Positions 1 through 12,712 of a stretch of DNA of 64,000 nucleotides are shown here, piece after piece. This DNA comes from Brachycybe producta. Its lineage: Eukaryota; Arthropoda; Diplopoda; Playtdesmida; Andrognathidae. How positions within the stretch are numbered: position 1 is the stretch's first letter; the number at the start of each line of letters is the position of its first letter. The notes below the pieces were generated by a model, which was not told the DNA's origin, did no database searches, and saw only the letters and a list, made by a program, of their open reading frames with translations. Location of the stretch: assembly GCA_036925085.1 (NCBI GenBank), contig JAUPFP010000027.1, positions 3,213,501 through 3,277,500 of the forward strand, in the 5' to 3' direction. The position numbers were made by a program, and so were the translations under genes.

Positions 1-2786
1 AATAAATTTTAAAATGGCAAAACACATTTAAGAATTTATTTAAATCCTAAAGTAAATGGTAAATTCTGTCTATTTTTGAGCATAATTAACCTCGATTAAT
101 GTTTTAATTATGTTTGGTTTAATAATTGGTAACTTTTTGGTTTAATAATGATTAATAATGGTGGTAATGTTTTATTTCAGTTTGTAAACAAAATTAAGGA
201 CTAAATTCAAGAAGAAAACTTGTAAAATTTGAACTTCAAGTTGAACTCTCTAAACAAGATTTCAACACAGAAAAATGTATGTTTTATTGAGTACAACTCT
301 TGAAGAGAGTATTTTATATATTGAAACCCTACTTGGAGGTTCCAAGTTGTAAGTTCAAATGCCAAGGTTTCTTTTTTTTTTTAATTTGAGCCAAGACAAC
401 TTATTTGGACTTATTATTGGTAAGAATCAAAAACTGACCAGTTTTATTCTGGTCAGGGAGAACAGGTATATTAAATAGGCCTTCACTTTGTTTGTCACGT
501 TTCTAAACTGACACGAAACAACTTTTAAAAGTTTAAACTTAAAATTGGAATTAAAGTTTAGGCCACCACCAAATATTTTTTTGTTGTAGATTTTCGATCA
601 AAATACGTTTGAAACGAATTCGCAAAGTAAAATAACTTACTACCTACCTACCTATTATACTTTATCATTGCAAAAAAAAACACAATTGTTGTAGAAACAA
701 TTGCATTGTATGGGTTTTATACAAATTGGAGGTGGGATTTTTTTTTGGCAAATTTTACGACCCAGTTTTTGGGGCATCCATGTTGTATTGCTGGAATGCT
801 TATAAATAAGGAGACTTTTGTCTTTTGTTGGTTCATTTATTTAGGACACGAAATGTTTTTCAGAATTCTGTAAAGCGTGCAATTTTTTTTTTACATTTTT
901 ACTTTTGTGTTTTATATCAAATAAAATATGTTCTCATGGTTGGTAAGCAAAAAAAAAACATCCATAGTAGTAGTAGTAGTAGTAAGTCTAATAAATTCAT
1001 TCTCTTGGAAACCTTTAATTGCAGCAAATAATAATTGAATCATAACAATAAACAACTTAGGAAAAGAGAGAAGAAAAGAGAAGAAAAAAATGCATAACTT
1101 GTTCCCATGTAACTAGAAAATATTCATTCAGTTCACGAACTTTGTTTATGTTTTCAAATTATTGTTAGAATATAAACAAAAGGGAAAACATTTTCATGTT
1201 TTTTACATAAAAATATAATTACATCATTTTATATTGATGCATGAATGAAATTTCCAGGAAAGAAACGAGAAAAAAAAAAGATCCTCAAAAATATATTCTT
1301 GTTTCATGTTTAAAAATATATTATGATGAAATGAAAATATAAAAATATATTCAGGTGATTATGATGAAAACAAATATGTATTATTGCTTAATAATAATAA
1401 TAATGGTTAATATTATGAATTTTTACAAAGTGGAAAAGTTAAAAAAAATGGAAGGGGGACCTATTTGGCAGTGTTCAGACAAATTAATTTAAAAATAATT
1501 GTAATTACTTTTGAAAGTAATTTGTCACAAGACGATGGTGGAAGTAACAATTGAAAAATTATGTTGTACTTTTATACATACAAATTGTAATTATTTTTAA
1601 AAGTAATTGTGTGTTGTAACAAATTACTTTTAAATGTAATTATAATTACTTTTGAAAGTAGTATGTCCCAACACTGGTTTTGGTCAAAAGATGTTGGTGA
1701 AAGCAACAATTTCAAAATTGTGTACTTTTGCATTTTTGATATATTGTATGATAATATGATAATATCTTACCTGTGGCAACCAACTGTAACAATGAACACA
1801 TAAGAATGATTCCATATAGACAATGGACAGTAGTGTCCACTACTTTTAGTTGATTTAATAGGAAAGCCATTATCACAGGAAGTTGTTCTAGGAAGTGGTT
1901 TTGGTCGTACCGAGCGAGACAGGTGCTCAGATGGTGTGGTGAATTGTGCCTGTCTCGAGAGGTCGTGTCCGAAGTAGCAACAATTACTTCTCTCTTTTTT
2001 TTTTGGTTAACGGTTCCTCTCTCTCTCTTATTTAGTTGACGAACAAGTGTGTTGTTGTTGTTATTGTTGTTGTTGCAACAACGTTTTCCTACTTTACATC
2101 CAAATTGACGTCAAGATACACAAATTTTCTTGATTTCAAATATTTATCCTTTATGTTTGAAATAGTTGTCCATATATTAAGGTCCTAACTTATGATTAAA
2201 AAGTGTTTGATTGTAAAAAAAACAACCAATTTCACCATTTCCTCTGGTGTCCCGCCATCTTCTCAAAGTTGCACTGTCTGCACGGTTTCAATAATGAAGT
2301 AAAACTACACCTGAGAGCAACTACTCGGCTGCCACTGAAAATTTTTTCTACTTCTTCAAGAAATTTAGAAAGAGAAATAAAAAAGAGTTAAAAGGTAGAA
2401 TCCGACCTCGAATGAACTCGTCCTACCACCTTACAAGTCAGTTGCACCAGACACCAAGCCTCTTCTTGGTTGCTCACCTGAGATAAAAGGTAAAAAAGGC
2501 GGAACACACACACACCAGGGTAACAACAACGACCGTGTTTCAATCGAATGAACCAAACTGGAAAATAATAAAAAAAAAGTTGTTGTTGCCGCGCATGCGT
2601 TCAAAAGTTTCTCACCTGTGTTGTTCATTTTATAACGTATTTACCTGTTTTGCTATGTCAGCCCCTCAACACATGATTCGTTAAGTGGAATGCCATTGCC
2701 AAGCTCAGTATGGCGATGCCGTGATAGTCGTGAAAGTGACACCAGATCTTGTTGTAATGCAACATTTAAATAAGTTAAGGGTTGTT
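1..2786. other. Gene-free AT-rich stretch
   Basis: No coding region can be supported. The stretch holds simple repeats, including (GTA)n near 967-983 and a CT-rich patch near 2017-2030. Around 1490-1670 the block 'TTACTTTTGAAAGTAAT' and relatives recur three times in near-palindromic form. A perfect TGACGTCA lies at 2106-2113. On the minus strand an ATG at about 2628 is followed after ten bases by a GTGAG donor-like sequence, and a CAG/GTGAGC junction occurs near 2475. A 5' exon of a minus-strand gene is conceivable but not supported. Confidence 0.5.
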
Positions 2787-3395
2787 GTTAAGTGTAAACG
2801 GGGCCTCTCGAACTCTGATTATATTATTTTGTTTTTTAAGAGAAGCAAAATTAAGAGAAACTTCAAAGTGTTTATATATTTCAAAATTAGATTTTTATGA
2901 CAGTTCGAAATTGATTCAATTTTATGTACATGTAGACGATATTTTTTAATTTTTGGTCTATAAAAGTTTATTTTGAAAGTTATCATTATGAAAATACTAT
3001 TAAGTAATTCAGCTACCCTTCTAGTTTCTAAAACACTATAAAAGTTTCACACCTTCTGTTTTTTAGTTTCTAAGCAAAATCAAAGAGAAATTTTGGAGTA
3101 TTTTAAAAAGTAGAAGGGTGGTTCAATCGCTTTAGTGTGTTTTCATGTTGATATCTTTCAAAATAAACTTTTTTGAGTTTAGCGATGACCCAGTTTTAAG
3201 TGATGACATTTTTTTTAAAAAAAAACATTTTTGTCTATAAAAAGTTTATTTAGAAATATATCAGATGATAAGGGATGGTGCTTACCCTTCTACTTTCTAA
3301 AACACTTTCTAATTTCTCTTCTGAGAGACAGAATAGTAGGCCTAATCAAAAGTTAAAACATCACTTAGTTCATAAACCACCTTAACATTTAAATT
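2787..3395. repeat. Family A inverted-repeat element, two adjoining copies
   Basis: The block begins with 'AGTGTAAACGGGGCCTCTCG' and contains 'AAACTAGAAGGG'-like and 'CCCTTCTAGTTTCTAAAACA' segments in both orientations. 'TTTATTTTGAAAG' and 'CTTTCAAAATAAACTTTTT' lie between them. The same inverted modules recur at 8969, 22205, 34170, 56140 and 59160, so this is a dispersed non-autonomous element (MITE-like). At least two copies appear side by side here, meeting near 3000-3070. Exact ends are uncertain. Confidence 0.7.
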
Positions 3396-3689
3396 CGTTC
3401 TTCACTCTTTTGAGGATATAATTTATACGATTCTATAATCTGAAGTATACCTTGGCATATCCTATACATGTATACTAATTAAAATTAATTATATTTAAAA
3501 GACTCATTTGAATGCATAGCTTATTTTAAATTAGGTGTAGCTATTAAATGAAGTGGCATACAAATCCTATTTTATGTCATTTGAAAACTGCTTCTTCTTT
3601 GTATAATGGCACCTGATGTCTTGCAAAGTTGAAAGGAACTTGTCTTAATTTGAACATTTCAAACGATGATTAATTTATAATACTCTTTA

Positions 3690-3912
3690 AAGTCATATGA
3701 CATTACATTGTCATATCTAGCTCATAACCTTGTCAATAATAATCAGCAAGGCAAATTACCTAACAATAAATATATGACAAATACTGTCATGTGACATCAT
3801 AAGGTATAACTGTCGAAATCTTGTGACTTTCCCCAGGAGCCTCATTACAGAAAATGTGATGTATTTGTGATGGTTATGTATGTGCTATTATATTGTCATA
3901 TGATAGACTTAT
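3690..3912. repeat. Family H dispersed repeat, copy 1
   Basis: It shares ordered segments with 5562-5840: 'GTCATATGACA', 'TATCTAGCTC', 'TAACCTTGT', 'GTGACATCATAAGGTAT..CTGTC' and 'TTGTGACTT'. GTCATATGA occurs at both ends, which suggests terminal inverted repeats. No coding capacity is seen. Confidence 0.6.
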
Positions 3913-5561
3913 TCCATTGTTGTAATTAGGCCTCAGGATAAACTGTGGTCAACCATCACAACTTGATTGTTCTGTGTAATTACAATTGAACACAATGCTA
4001 GTAGAATTTACTAACAATATTTTGATGATGTTTCTTTAATATTTCAAACTAAAAAGTGTTGTTCATTGTTTACTGTTAGATGTCTTGGTGGAAGTGTCAG
4101 TTCAATGAACTGTCTCTTTGGTCATGGTCAACACAGTATGGCTTTTGTTCGTAAGGAGGAGGAGGGATTTAGAGGGACGATGGAAAGGGGGATAAGGGTT
4201 GATAAACGATGGCGAAATGGGGTGGAGGATCAAAGTGAAAAATGGGACCCTCGCATTTGTTGGTTATGAAGGATATACAATAAGCCTACAGTTATTTAGG
4301 GGGTGAGGGGGTGGGTTTATCTTCCTGCTGTTTATACCCTGTATATATCTTATGATGAACTTATGAGTTGACCCCTTCAAAGCTCTAAAGAAGAATCTTT
4401 AAAATGTACATTTTGAAAGACATTTCGAAAAATCCTTATGTGATGATGATGATGATGGTAAAGGAAGGAAGAGGAAATTGTAACCTAAAGGGGAGAGTGA
4501 GTGATACATGGGTATTTTTGTTTTCATCATCAAAACTATAAAATTCAATTGTAGAAATATTTATTCATTTCCGGATTTGCGGTATTTATTATTATTATTA
4601 TTATATATCAGGAAATTATCTGAGAATTTTCGTTCGGCATTTTCATCAAAACCATCGTCTTTCTATTAAGTTGAAAGTAAAACAACACGATGATGATGGT
4701 AACAGAAGAAGAAAAAAACAAGAAAAACGAGATTTAATGGAATACAGCAATGATTTTTATTGTCATAATTCAAATATACATATTTTCTTTACTGATTATT
4801 AAGCTTCCTTTTTGTTATTTACGAAACAAATATTCAAATAATAATTTGTTTCTACATATTGCATTGTATAATTGCGAGTTATGTCCACTGTCCATTAACC
4901 AGATGCGGAACTGGTCGAGGCCGATTCAGTGACATATCTCCAGTCGAAGTGAATAGGCTTAAACCACATACAGAATAAGGAGAAGTTCTTCTTATTCTGT
5001 GCTTAAACATTGTGTGTGGTGGTGTCAGCAAAATGAAAATTTTATTTCAAAACTTGTCTTTTTTTTTCAATTTCAAAGTAACCAATCAATTTCAAATTAA
5101 CATATGTCAGAAACTGTTAGAACAAAAGAAAAGAATTACTAAACCACATTTTGATTGGTTTATGAAAACATCAGGGTTGAGATCATGTGCACATCATTAT
5201 CATCATAAAGGATATGAGAGAAATGTGACATTATCAGATTCATCTCTCAAAATCCCATATATATATATACACTGCATATATAATTATATTAATGATGATG
5301 TTATAATATTATGTGGAATCATCTTGATGGAAATTCTTTTACGTAATGAGAAACGCAAATGTTGTTCATTTCTGACAGAACTTGCGTGATATACTTTATG
5401 ATGTTATTATTATATAATAACACAATGTTATTTGTACTTTCTAAATGTTTGCTTCTGAGGTTGCATTCAAATTACCATTTTGACGGTTTAATCATAAGTT
5501 TACAATAATGCACATTTTTTGTTTCGAATTGAAACTCGTGAGAAAGCAAGATAATAAGATT
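3913..5561. other. Gene-free stretch
   Basis: Only low-complexity DNA is seen, including (GAT)n at about 4441-4455 and (TTA)n at about 4587-4602. An open frame of 125 codons at 5012-5389 has no recognisable domain and biased AT-driven composition. I do not call it a gene. Confidence 0.45.
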
Positions 5562-5840
5562 GTCATATGACAGTAAATTGTTCTATCTAGCTCCTAACCT
5601 TGTAACAATCACTAGCTCAGCAAATTACAAAATATTATTACGAGAAATATTGTCATATGACTGGTGTATTACATAATATGCAAGTCATAAGATAATAGCG
5701 CACAATTAGTGATGTCATCAGGTATGGCTGTCACAATCTTATGACTTTTTTGTAATGAGGCCCCTGATCTTTATGACTATGCCACTGTCAGTTGTACAAT
5801 ATAATAACAGTCATAACATGATAGAACATCATAAGTAGTG
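5562..5840. repeat. Family H dispersed repeat, copy 2
   Basis: Same ordered blocks as 3690-3912: 'GTCATATGACAGTAA', 'TCTATCTAGCTCCTAACC', 'ATGTCATCAGGTATGGCTG' and 'AATCTTATGACTT'. The two copies lie about 1.9 kb apart in direct orientation and have diverged by many substitutions and indels, so both insertions are old. Confidence 0.6.
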
Positions 5841-7170
5841 ACATTGTAAAATATTAATATCACATTTTTAAGATTTTTTTTCTTCTGAAAAACCTCTATT
5901 GACATTTATGACTAGAAATTGTCTTTGTTTAAAATTGATTCGTATGAGTGATAACCGTTTCTACTATTCGAAGATAAATATTTTAAACAAATATTTCAAA
6001 TAAATAAACATTTGAACTTTTATCATGTGTTTCAAATCTAAGAAAGACATTTTGAATTCTTTTGGTAATAAAACTGTATTAGTTGAATTTAATTTATGTA
6101 TAACAGCATCATTATGATGATGATGATGGAACCTCAGATTCACATAATGTAAAACAGTTGGGGGGACAAGTTTTTATCGGATTATTTTTTCAAATAGTTA
6201 AGATAGGAGTTAAAAGAAGGGAAGGAAATAGACCAATAGCAGAAGGATTTAAAAAAAAGGGTTACAGCGGCCACCTTCAATATCTCAGTTATACATTTAT
6301 TATTATCATCCTAAAGATAATTTTATGATAATTGAACCATTAACATGTCTGTAACATTCTTAGGCATCTTTGTATTATTGACCTTCAAATTTTGGGCATT
6401 AAATTCGTATTCCCCCCTCTTTTTTTAAACCAAAAAAATTTCTGCCCAATTTCTTTCAAAAAGAAGGAATGAAACACAAAGCAAACTGTCTGCAAATTTC
6501 TGGTGATTCATTGAAACTCCTACACAAATTGTTTGTTGTAAATGACGAATTTTCAGGGCTCCTCTATTTTGTTTCAAAATGTCAGACACAACATATTTCA
6601 AGTTGTGAAAACACTATTCATAATGAGGAGGAAAAAAAGGACCCACACAAATCCTATTTTTAGATTTGTTGCAGTTTTTAATGGCGACATTTTCTTACAA
6701 CTTATAAGTGTATTTTAAAATATAAATTGCAACTTTGTTGTTGCTTTTTTTTAAAATGTGTTTTGTCTGTGTGGACGAATTATGTCTCTAGGGTGGAGGG
6801 AATTGAGGGTTATGTGTAATAATAGTTATATATGTTGGGTGGGAATGCATACTGAAGAGGATGTGGTCCAGTCACTCACTCACTGATTGGGATCTCTCTC
6901 TCTCTCTGCAAAATGTTGGAGAGTTTGTTATTTACTAAGGTTTTTTTTTGGTTTATAACAGTTAAAAAATAGGACTGTGGGCGTGTCATTTGTGTGTATT
7001 TTAGTTAAAGATTTATTGATTATTATTTGTCTATGTGGCCTTTTACCATTTTCTAGTATGGTACAACTTTACAAGTTGAAAAACTGTATCACAAGATAAA
7101 TCTTTGCAAAAAAAAATGTAACTTGAACAACAACAAAAAAATATTGAAACCATTGGCCTACAAATATTGT
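5841..7170. other. Gene-free stretch
   Basis: AT-rich DNA with a (GAT)n patch near 6115-6130 and a short CT repeat near 6893-6906. The 64-codon open frame at 6469-6663 has no features of a gene. Nothing else is supported. Confidence 0.4.
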
Positions 7171-7520
7171 AGGCCAGTGTTTTCCAAATGGTGTTTGTTT
7201 CAGGGAACCCCCTTATACCCTGTACACACATGGGTTAAATGAAATTCAAATTAAATGTGTTTAGGCGAATTATACGGAATCCAGTTAAGGACATGAACAC
7301 CAAATAAAAATTGACTTTATTATTAATATTTGAAATTGAAATACTAAATCAATAGTTTATATAAATTATATTTAAGTATTAACTCAATATTTTCAGATTA
7401 TTAACTGAATAAATTGAATTCGACGACATATTGTTTGTTTGCCCTTCACAGAGGGCTCTGTAGAACACGTTTATTATTTAAATGCATTTACAGCTGTGTG
7501 TACTAGGTATTAGGGTTCCG
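7171..7520. mobile_element. hAT-like non-autonomous remnant (family F copy 1)
   Basis: The left side reads 'CAGTGTTTTCCAAATGGTG' followed by 'CAGGGAACCCCC', and the right side contains 'GAGGGCTCTGTAGAACACG' and 'GGGTTCCGCC'. This resembles the CAGTGGTTCCCAAA...GGGTTCCG ends common in animal hAT elements. The interior block from 'GAATTATACGGAATCCAG' to 'TTTAAATGCATTTA' recurs at 51558-51752. No transposase frame is present. Superfamily assignment rests on end similarity only. Confidence 0.55.
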
Positions 7521-7730
7521 CCAGAAAATTAAAAAAATGAATAATTTTCGCAACATAAAAATATATGTAATTAAAGAAATAACAGCATGTTCAGGTTAAT
7601 CAAGTTATATTTTTGTAATTTGAAAAGAAAAATATTGTTTTGAAAAAAGGTCAAGATAATGTACTTTTTTTTCTGGTTATTTTGCTAAAATATAGTTCGG
7701 TATACAATATTACGCAAGGTGTTATGTAAT

Positions 7731-8048
7731 AATACAGACTGGGGCCATAAGTCACTTTTTTGTTACCAGACAGTAGGCCTTAGACGGAGCCAGTGGCGCA
7801 CTCAGACACTGGTGAATAGTTCTTGGATTCTCAGTATCCTAACCTGACATTGAAGTGGCCGTGATGTGAGTTCTGATTTGGAAAATACAATTTAACGATT
7901 TTCGTTTGTTGTTCAGTTTTGAATTTTTTCACAATAATTTTCCCACATGTTGACTACAAAATCCAGAAGAAACATTTAGAAAAAAATGATAAATAAAAAA
8001 TTCATTAAATATTTAAACCCCTTCGTGACTTATGACCCACCCTGTATT
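7731..8048. mobile_element. TIR element with CAGGGTGG-type ends
   Basis: The left end 'ATACAGACTGGGGCCATAAG' and the right end (reverse complement) 'ATACAGGGTGGGTCATAAG' form inverted repeats of about 23 bp with a few mismatches, enclosing about 270 bp. No transposase frame is recognisable. It is probably a short, decayed DNA transposon. Confidence 0.65.
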
Positions 8049-8968
8049 TATATATTTGGCGTTCCATACAAGTTTGTTTTAAAGATTATAAAGGGGGTTC
8101 ATTATGGTCCAAATTAAATTGATTGAAACACTTCTCTTAAGACTAATAATAATGGTTTAATCTTAGACTATTACTTTACGTAAAGTAATAGTCTAAGGTT
8201 TAATAGTGGACATGGACAGAACTGTGTGTTCTTCTTATTCCTGATTGTATTTGCCAAACATTCGTCATACATTATTACATTTGTATGACAAGACATACTT
8301 TACAGAATAGGACACAGTTATCAGTGCTCTTATCACTGTTATCAGTGCTTATGATACTTATCAGTTATCACAGAATGATGCAGCAAAATGTATTTTATTT
8401 TTCTTATGAAAACTTATTCTAAATTTAGCTTAGCCACCACAATGTAAAATATTCAAGGTCTGTTTAATGATTTATTAAACTGATCGACTTATTTAGTTTA
8501 AAGACAACAAATCAAATGATTTTTTTAATATTATTTAATTTTTTTTTTTGGGGGGGGGGGCGGGGGTTGGTAATAATAAAGGGAGACGACACAGCCGGAT
8601 GAATCTCGTACAGTATGACATGCCGTTTTACTTTTTATCCGTGTTTTTACAGGAACTTTAAGAATCAATACTATTGTTGGTACCCAGTGAAACGCGGATA
8701 AAAATTAAAACCGTATGTCCTACATACGTTCAGCTGTGAATTTTGTACGTGATTTTTTTCCATGTCGCTCCCTTGAATTATGACGAGGGGGAGGAAACGT
8801 GTAGATATATTTTTTAAAAGAAAGTGCTGCCCTCTATTAGTTATAATTGCAAACTAATCCATTTAATTTAATTAAAATGATTAATTAATATTAGGGAGAA
8901 TGACATATTACGCAATTTTATAGTTGTGGTTCTGAATTTTGATTTTGAATCTGCTGTATAATAATAAT

Positions 8969-9250
8969 GTTTAAAATGTAAACGCCTCTTGAACACTGAT
9001 TAGCTATTCTGTCTTTTAGGAGAGGCTAAATTAATGTGTTTTAGAAACTAGAAGGGGTACAGTGTAGCTCTAAATGGTATTTTCATTTTTTGATATCTTT
9101 CAAAATAAACTTTTTAGATCATTTTGAAAATGACTACAGACGATGTTTTTTTTAAAAATTTATTTATATAAAAAGTTTATTTTGAAAAATATCAACATGA
9201 AATTATTATTAATTGATTCAGCTACCGTTCTAGTTTCTAATAATTTCTCC
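8969..9250. repeat. Family A inverted-repeat element
   Basis: It starts with 'AATGTAAACGCCTCTTGAAC', runs through 'TTTTAGAAACTAGAAGG' and ends with 'CAGCTACCGTTCTAGTTTCT'. The two arms are inverted relative to each other around a spacer with 'AAAATAAACTTTTTA' and its complement. It is a clear single copy of the same element as at 59160-59517. Confidence 0.7.
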
Positions 9251-12245
9251 TTAGCGTCGATTGTGAAAAGTCGAAAATAACCAAAGTTACAAAATCTTCA
9301 ATAAAACAATTAATTGTCTAAGTTATAATTTAATAATAAAGTTAACTTAAAAAATAGGTAATGACGCTGTTGAAAATGGATTTCATTTCATATTTTTGAA
9401 AGAAAAATCAATTATTGATCTTTCGTATTATTTATTCTACATGAAACTTCTTTACTGTGTGTTCTATTGGCCCATGACATTTAATTTAGATTTATTTAGT
9501 AAAATGATCGATCCATTGGATAAAACTTAAATAAAAAATTCAAAAATTGATTTAAATATTCAATATAATTATTGATTATTTTCAAATATGTATAAATGGA
9601 TTAAAAAAAAATTTGTTTGAATATATTGATCTGCAACAGCAACAAAACATAATATTATTATTTAATTCCTAATTAAGTTTAATATGTGACATTTCTCCTG
9701 TTAACACACGTGTTGTATTCGTGTTATGGTGAATCACAAAAAAAACAAGACTTCATTGTTAATAAATTTTAAATTAATACTTTAATAAAAGTGCATCAAT
9801 TTGAATCTGGAGAGCGTGTCCACTTTATGAAAAAAAAGGGAAACTCAATTGGAAAATAGATCCTTATCATCATTTTTCATTAAATACAATTGGGGTTGGT
9901 GCTACCACCACCAAAAAAACAACGCCCGAATAAAAACCGAGTTCATAAATAGCCTTGGCTTTTTCATTGACCCCCCCCCCCCCCTCTAAACATTGGTAGA
10001 TATGATGTTTGGGTGGGGGGGGGGGGTTGCAGTTATTATCATGATGTCCAATATGAGCTAGTTGATGCTGGTTTTATACTAGAAAAACTGTCGAAGAATT
10101 TTGTTTGAATTTGAAGCTTGAGAAGAAAAAAAAAGTTCAGCCTGTTTTATGTATTAAATGTTGTAGGCTTTGTGTATTCGTATGTTGTCCATTTGGGCCA
10201 GAAAGCTGAAACTCAGTTTGCAGTTGAAAATGTGAAAATAGAGTTGAGACTGAAAGAGACAAAAAAGGACACCCTCCACCTCCTCCTAATATTATTATTC
10301 TAAAACGGATGCAGGAAACCACACTTTTCTTCTTATTATATATATCTGTCCTTCCACCCCCCACTCCCCGTATTTTTTTTTTGGGGGGGGGGGGGGGGGT
10401 CATTTCTGACGATCACACATCACTGACATCACTCACTAAGGTAGCTTGAACACGATCAATTTTGGCTTGTCCATTTTGGCTTGTCCATCTTGGCTTGATC
10501 GTGCATGGTGTTGGCAGGACCATAAGAAGAGTACCCGTTGTGCTTTTTTTGCTTCTTTGTGATTTTATGTCATTTTATTTTGAAATATGTAATTTTTAGT
10601 AATTGGAAAATTATGTGACAAAAAATGGTTCAAACAATTAGTCTTAAATGTTAGAATTGATTTGACAGTTGATTTGCAAATTATTAAAAAAATGTTAAAA
10701 TAATTTTTAAAAAAAAAACCTTTATCTGGAGTATCAATAAAACCAACTGCAGTTATGGCCCTGGGTGTTGGATTGTGTCAATTATATATTTTTTATTGGT
10801 TTTCCATCTTCATTCGAAATTTCTGCTCCGGCAGATTTAATTGTCAATTAGTAAAAAAAAAGAGCAAATAAAAGTGGATAAAATAGCTTTCTCCCAATGT
10901 ACTCCTATCTTGAGAGACAATCCTCAAGCTAAGATGGACAAGCTAGAATTGCTCGTGTATAAGCTACAATAAAGCAAAAATGCATTGAATGAAGCAGCGG
11001 CAGCAGCTTCTCGCTTTTCTCATCCTTTGTGTGTGTGTCTATGGTGTGCTGCTGTTGTTCAATGTTCAGTATGTGCTGCTCCTCCTACTTGTGTCTACAT
11101 TTTTATATTTGATATATGCTGCTATATTTAGAAGTGCAATACAGCTTAGTGAAGAGTAGAAGAACTGTGTTGCTAAATCAGTATTTTTCAATTTTAACTT
11201 TGGGTTATTTTATTGTCAACTCTTTTGGATGGGAAAATGTGATTTCATTTTATGACATTTTCAGTGTTTTTTTTCTTCTCTTTCTTCTTCCTCTGTGTGT
11301 TACTGTGTGGTAGTAGTGGTGTTAGAGTGCTACAACAGGAGCAGCAGCAGCAGCACGGAAACACACTGGTGAGGCCACACTTTCACTTACTCACTGTGTG
11401 TGTGTGTGTGTGCGATATGGCTAACATGAGAGAATCAGGCTGATGACGGTTCTTTCTCATCCAGTTTTCCAATAGAGGATTTTCCTTTCCCTTCTTCTTC
11501 TCTCTTTTTTAGTTGAACAACTAAAGAGCATCCATTGATGAGAACATTTTTCTCTCTTGTGTCATCTCAACCAAAAATATTTTAAACTGTGATTTTTAAT
11601 TTTATAAATGATATTTAAAGAAGAAACGTGGAAGGAGGAGGAGGAGGAAGAGAGAATGAAATTAACATCATATGATGTCAAAGAATCTTCCTCCTATTGT
11701 AATTGTAGTACCTTTTGTCCATCAACGTCATTTTCGTTGTTGGTGTTTGTTTTCGATTGACCACGGCTAAACAACTCACTTCTGCCAACAACAACACCTT
11801 CAGTATTTCATTTATTCTAGTAAGTAGATCCAAACACAAGAAGCTTTTGTATTTTGCTGGTATGTCGTAAATTTTCTAGAATTGGCCCATTAAACCTTTT
11901 TTTTGTCCTTTTGTATATACATTGCAGTATATGTGTGTGTTCGTATTATGTGTTGGTCACTCACTCACATGTGTACGTATGGTCATTACATATGGTCCTT
12001 TAGGTGATGATGGTGACAGCTTAGGAAATAATTGGATGTTTGTTGTTCACACTTTTCTTATAAAATATTTATTCTTAATTTCTGTTAAATGTCGCATTTG
12101 TCATAATTTTTAAAATTTTGATTTTTTTTAAAGTATTTTTAATAATTATTTCTTAAAATTAAATGAAAAATATAATAATAATAATAATAATAATAACAAA
12201 GAAAATTGCATAAAGAATAATTATTAGGTTTACTCTATGTAATAA
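9251..12245. other. Gene-free stretch with homopolymer tracts
   Basis: It contains runs of 14 C at 9971-9984, 12 G at 10015-10026 and 17 G at 10383-10399. Inverted 'AGCTTG...GATCGT' segments lie near 10444-10505 and short GT/CT microsatellites near 11027 and 11395-11412. Open frames near 10118-10403 and 11116-11443 overlap these simple repeats and are not credible genes. Confidence 0.4.
10383..10399. repeat. Poly-G tract (17 G)
   Basis: A run of 17 guanines follows a T-run and C-rich DNA. It is one of at least a dozen G or C homopolymers of ten or more bases in this otherwise AT-rich window. Confidence 0.95.
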
Positions 12246-12712
12246 AATACAGGATGTTCCATAAAATCCTTGTGCAGTTTCAATTTTTAATAACTTCTAT
12301 AATTATAACTTATAAGATAGAAACTTAATGGAAATTTATTCAAGATTTAGAAAATTTAATTATCGAAATGTTAATTAACTTTCGACATATCCACCCATAT
12401 TTCCCTCTTCATGTTACCCAGCACGTTCTTCTGCGCACGTGTTTGAGTTAAACCACTGACCAGATCACGTTTAGAGAGTGAGATTTTGTTGAGTAAACTA
12501 CGGTTTTATCGTGTCTCCAAAGGGTGAAAAAAAAATCTAATGTTGACAAATCTGGAGAACGATGTGGCCAACGTGTCGGCAAAGGCAAACCACTTCCGAT
12601 CCATCTACGAAGAGGGATCTATCTACATTGTGAAAGATCTCGTTAAAAAAATTCTCGCACATTGCGGGCGAAGTGGCAAGGTGCCCCCAATCTTGATTAA
12701 AAAAAAAGCCTT
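12246..12712 (-). pseudogene. Decayed DDE transposase (Tc1/mariner-like) with terminal end
   Basis: The minus strand reads, with frame breaks, a segment 'FNQDWGHLATSPAMCENFF', then 'RWIGSGLPLPTRWPHRSPDL', then 'STLDFF'. This follows the familiar order of DDE_3-type transposases of the IS630-Tc1-mariner superfamily: a QD-containing strand, RWIG, and WPPRSPDLTPLDFF with the third acidic residue. Stop codons follow in the C-terminal part, and only the C-terminal portion survives. Just beyond its 3' side, plus-strand 'ACAGGATGTTCCATAAAATC' at 12250-12269 matches the CAGGGTGTTCCATAAAGT-type terminus of such elements and recurs at 57973. The element is dead; family placement by motif is fairly secure. 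Confidence 0.8.

Noticed and set aside
2431-2628. Minus-strand 65-codon frame with a hydrophobic, signal-like start
   Set aside because: The ATG is followed at once by a donor-like GTGAG and the rest is low complexity. A 5' exon cannot be excluded but is not supported.
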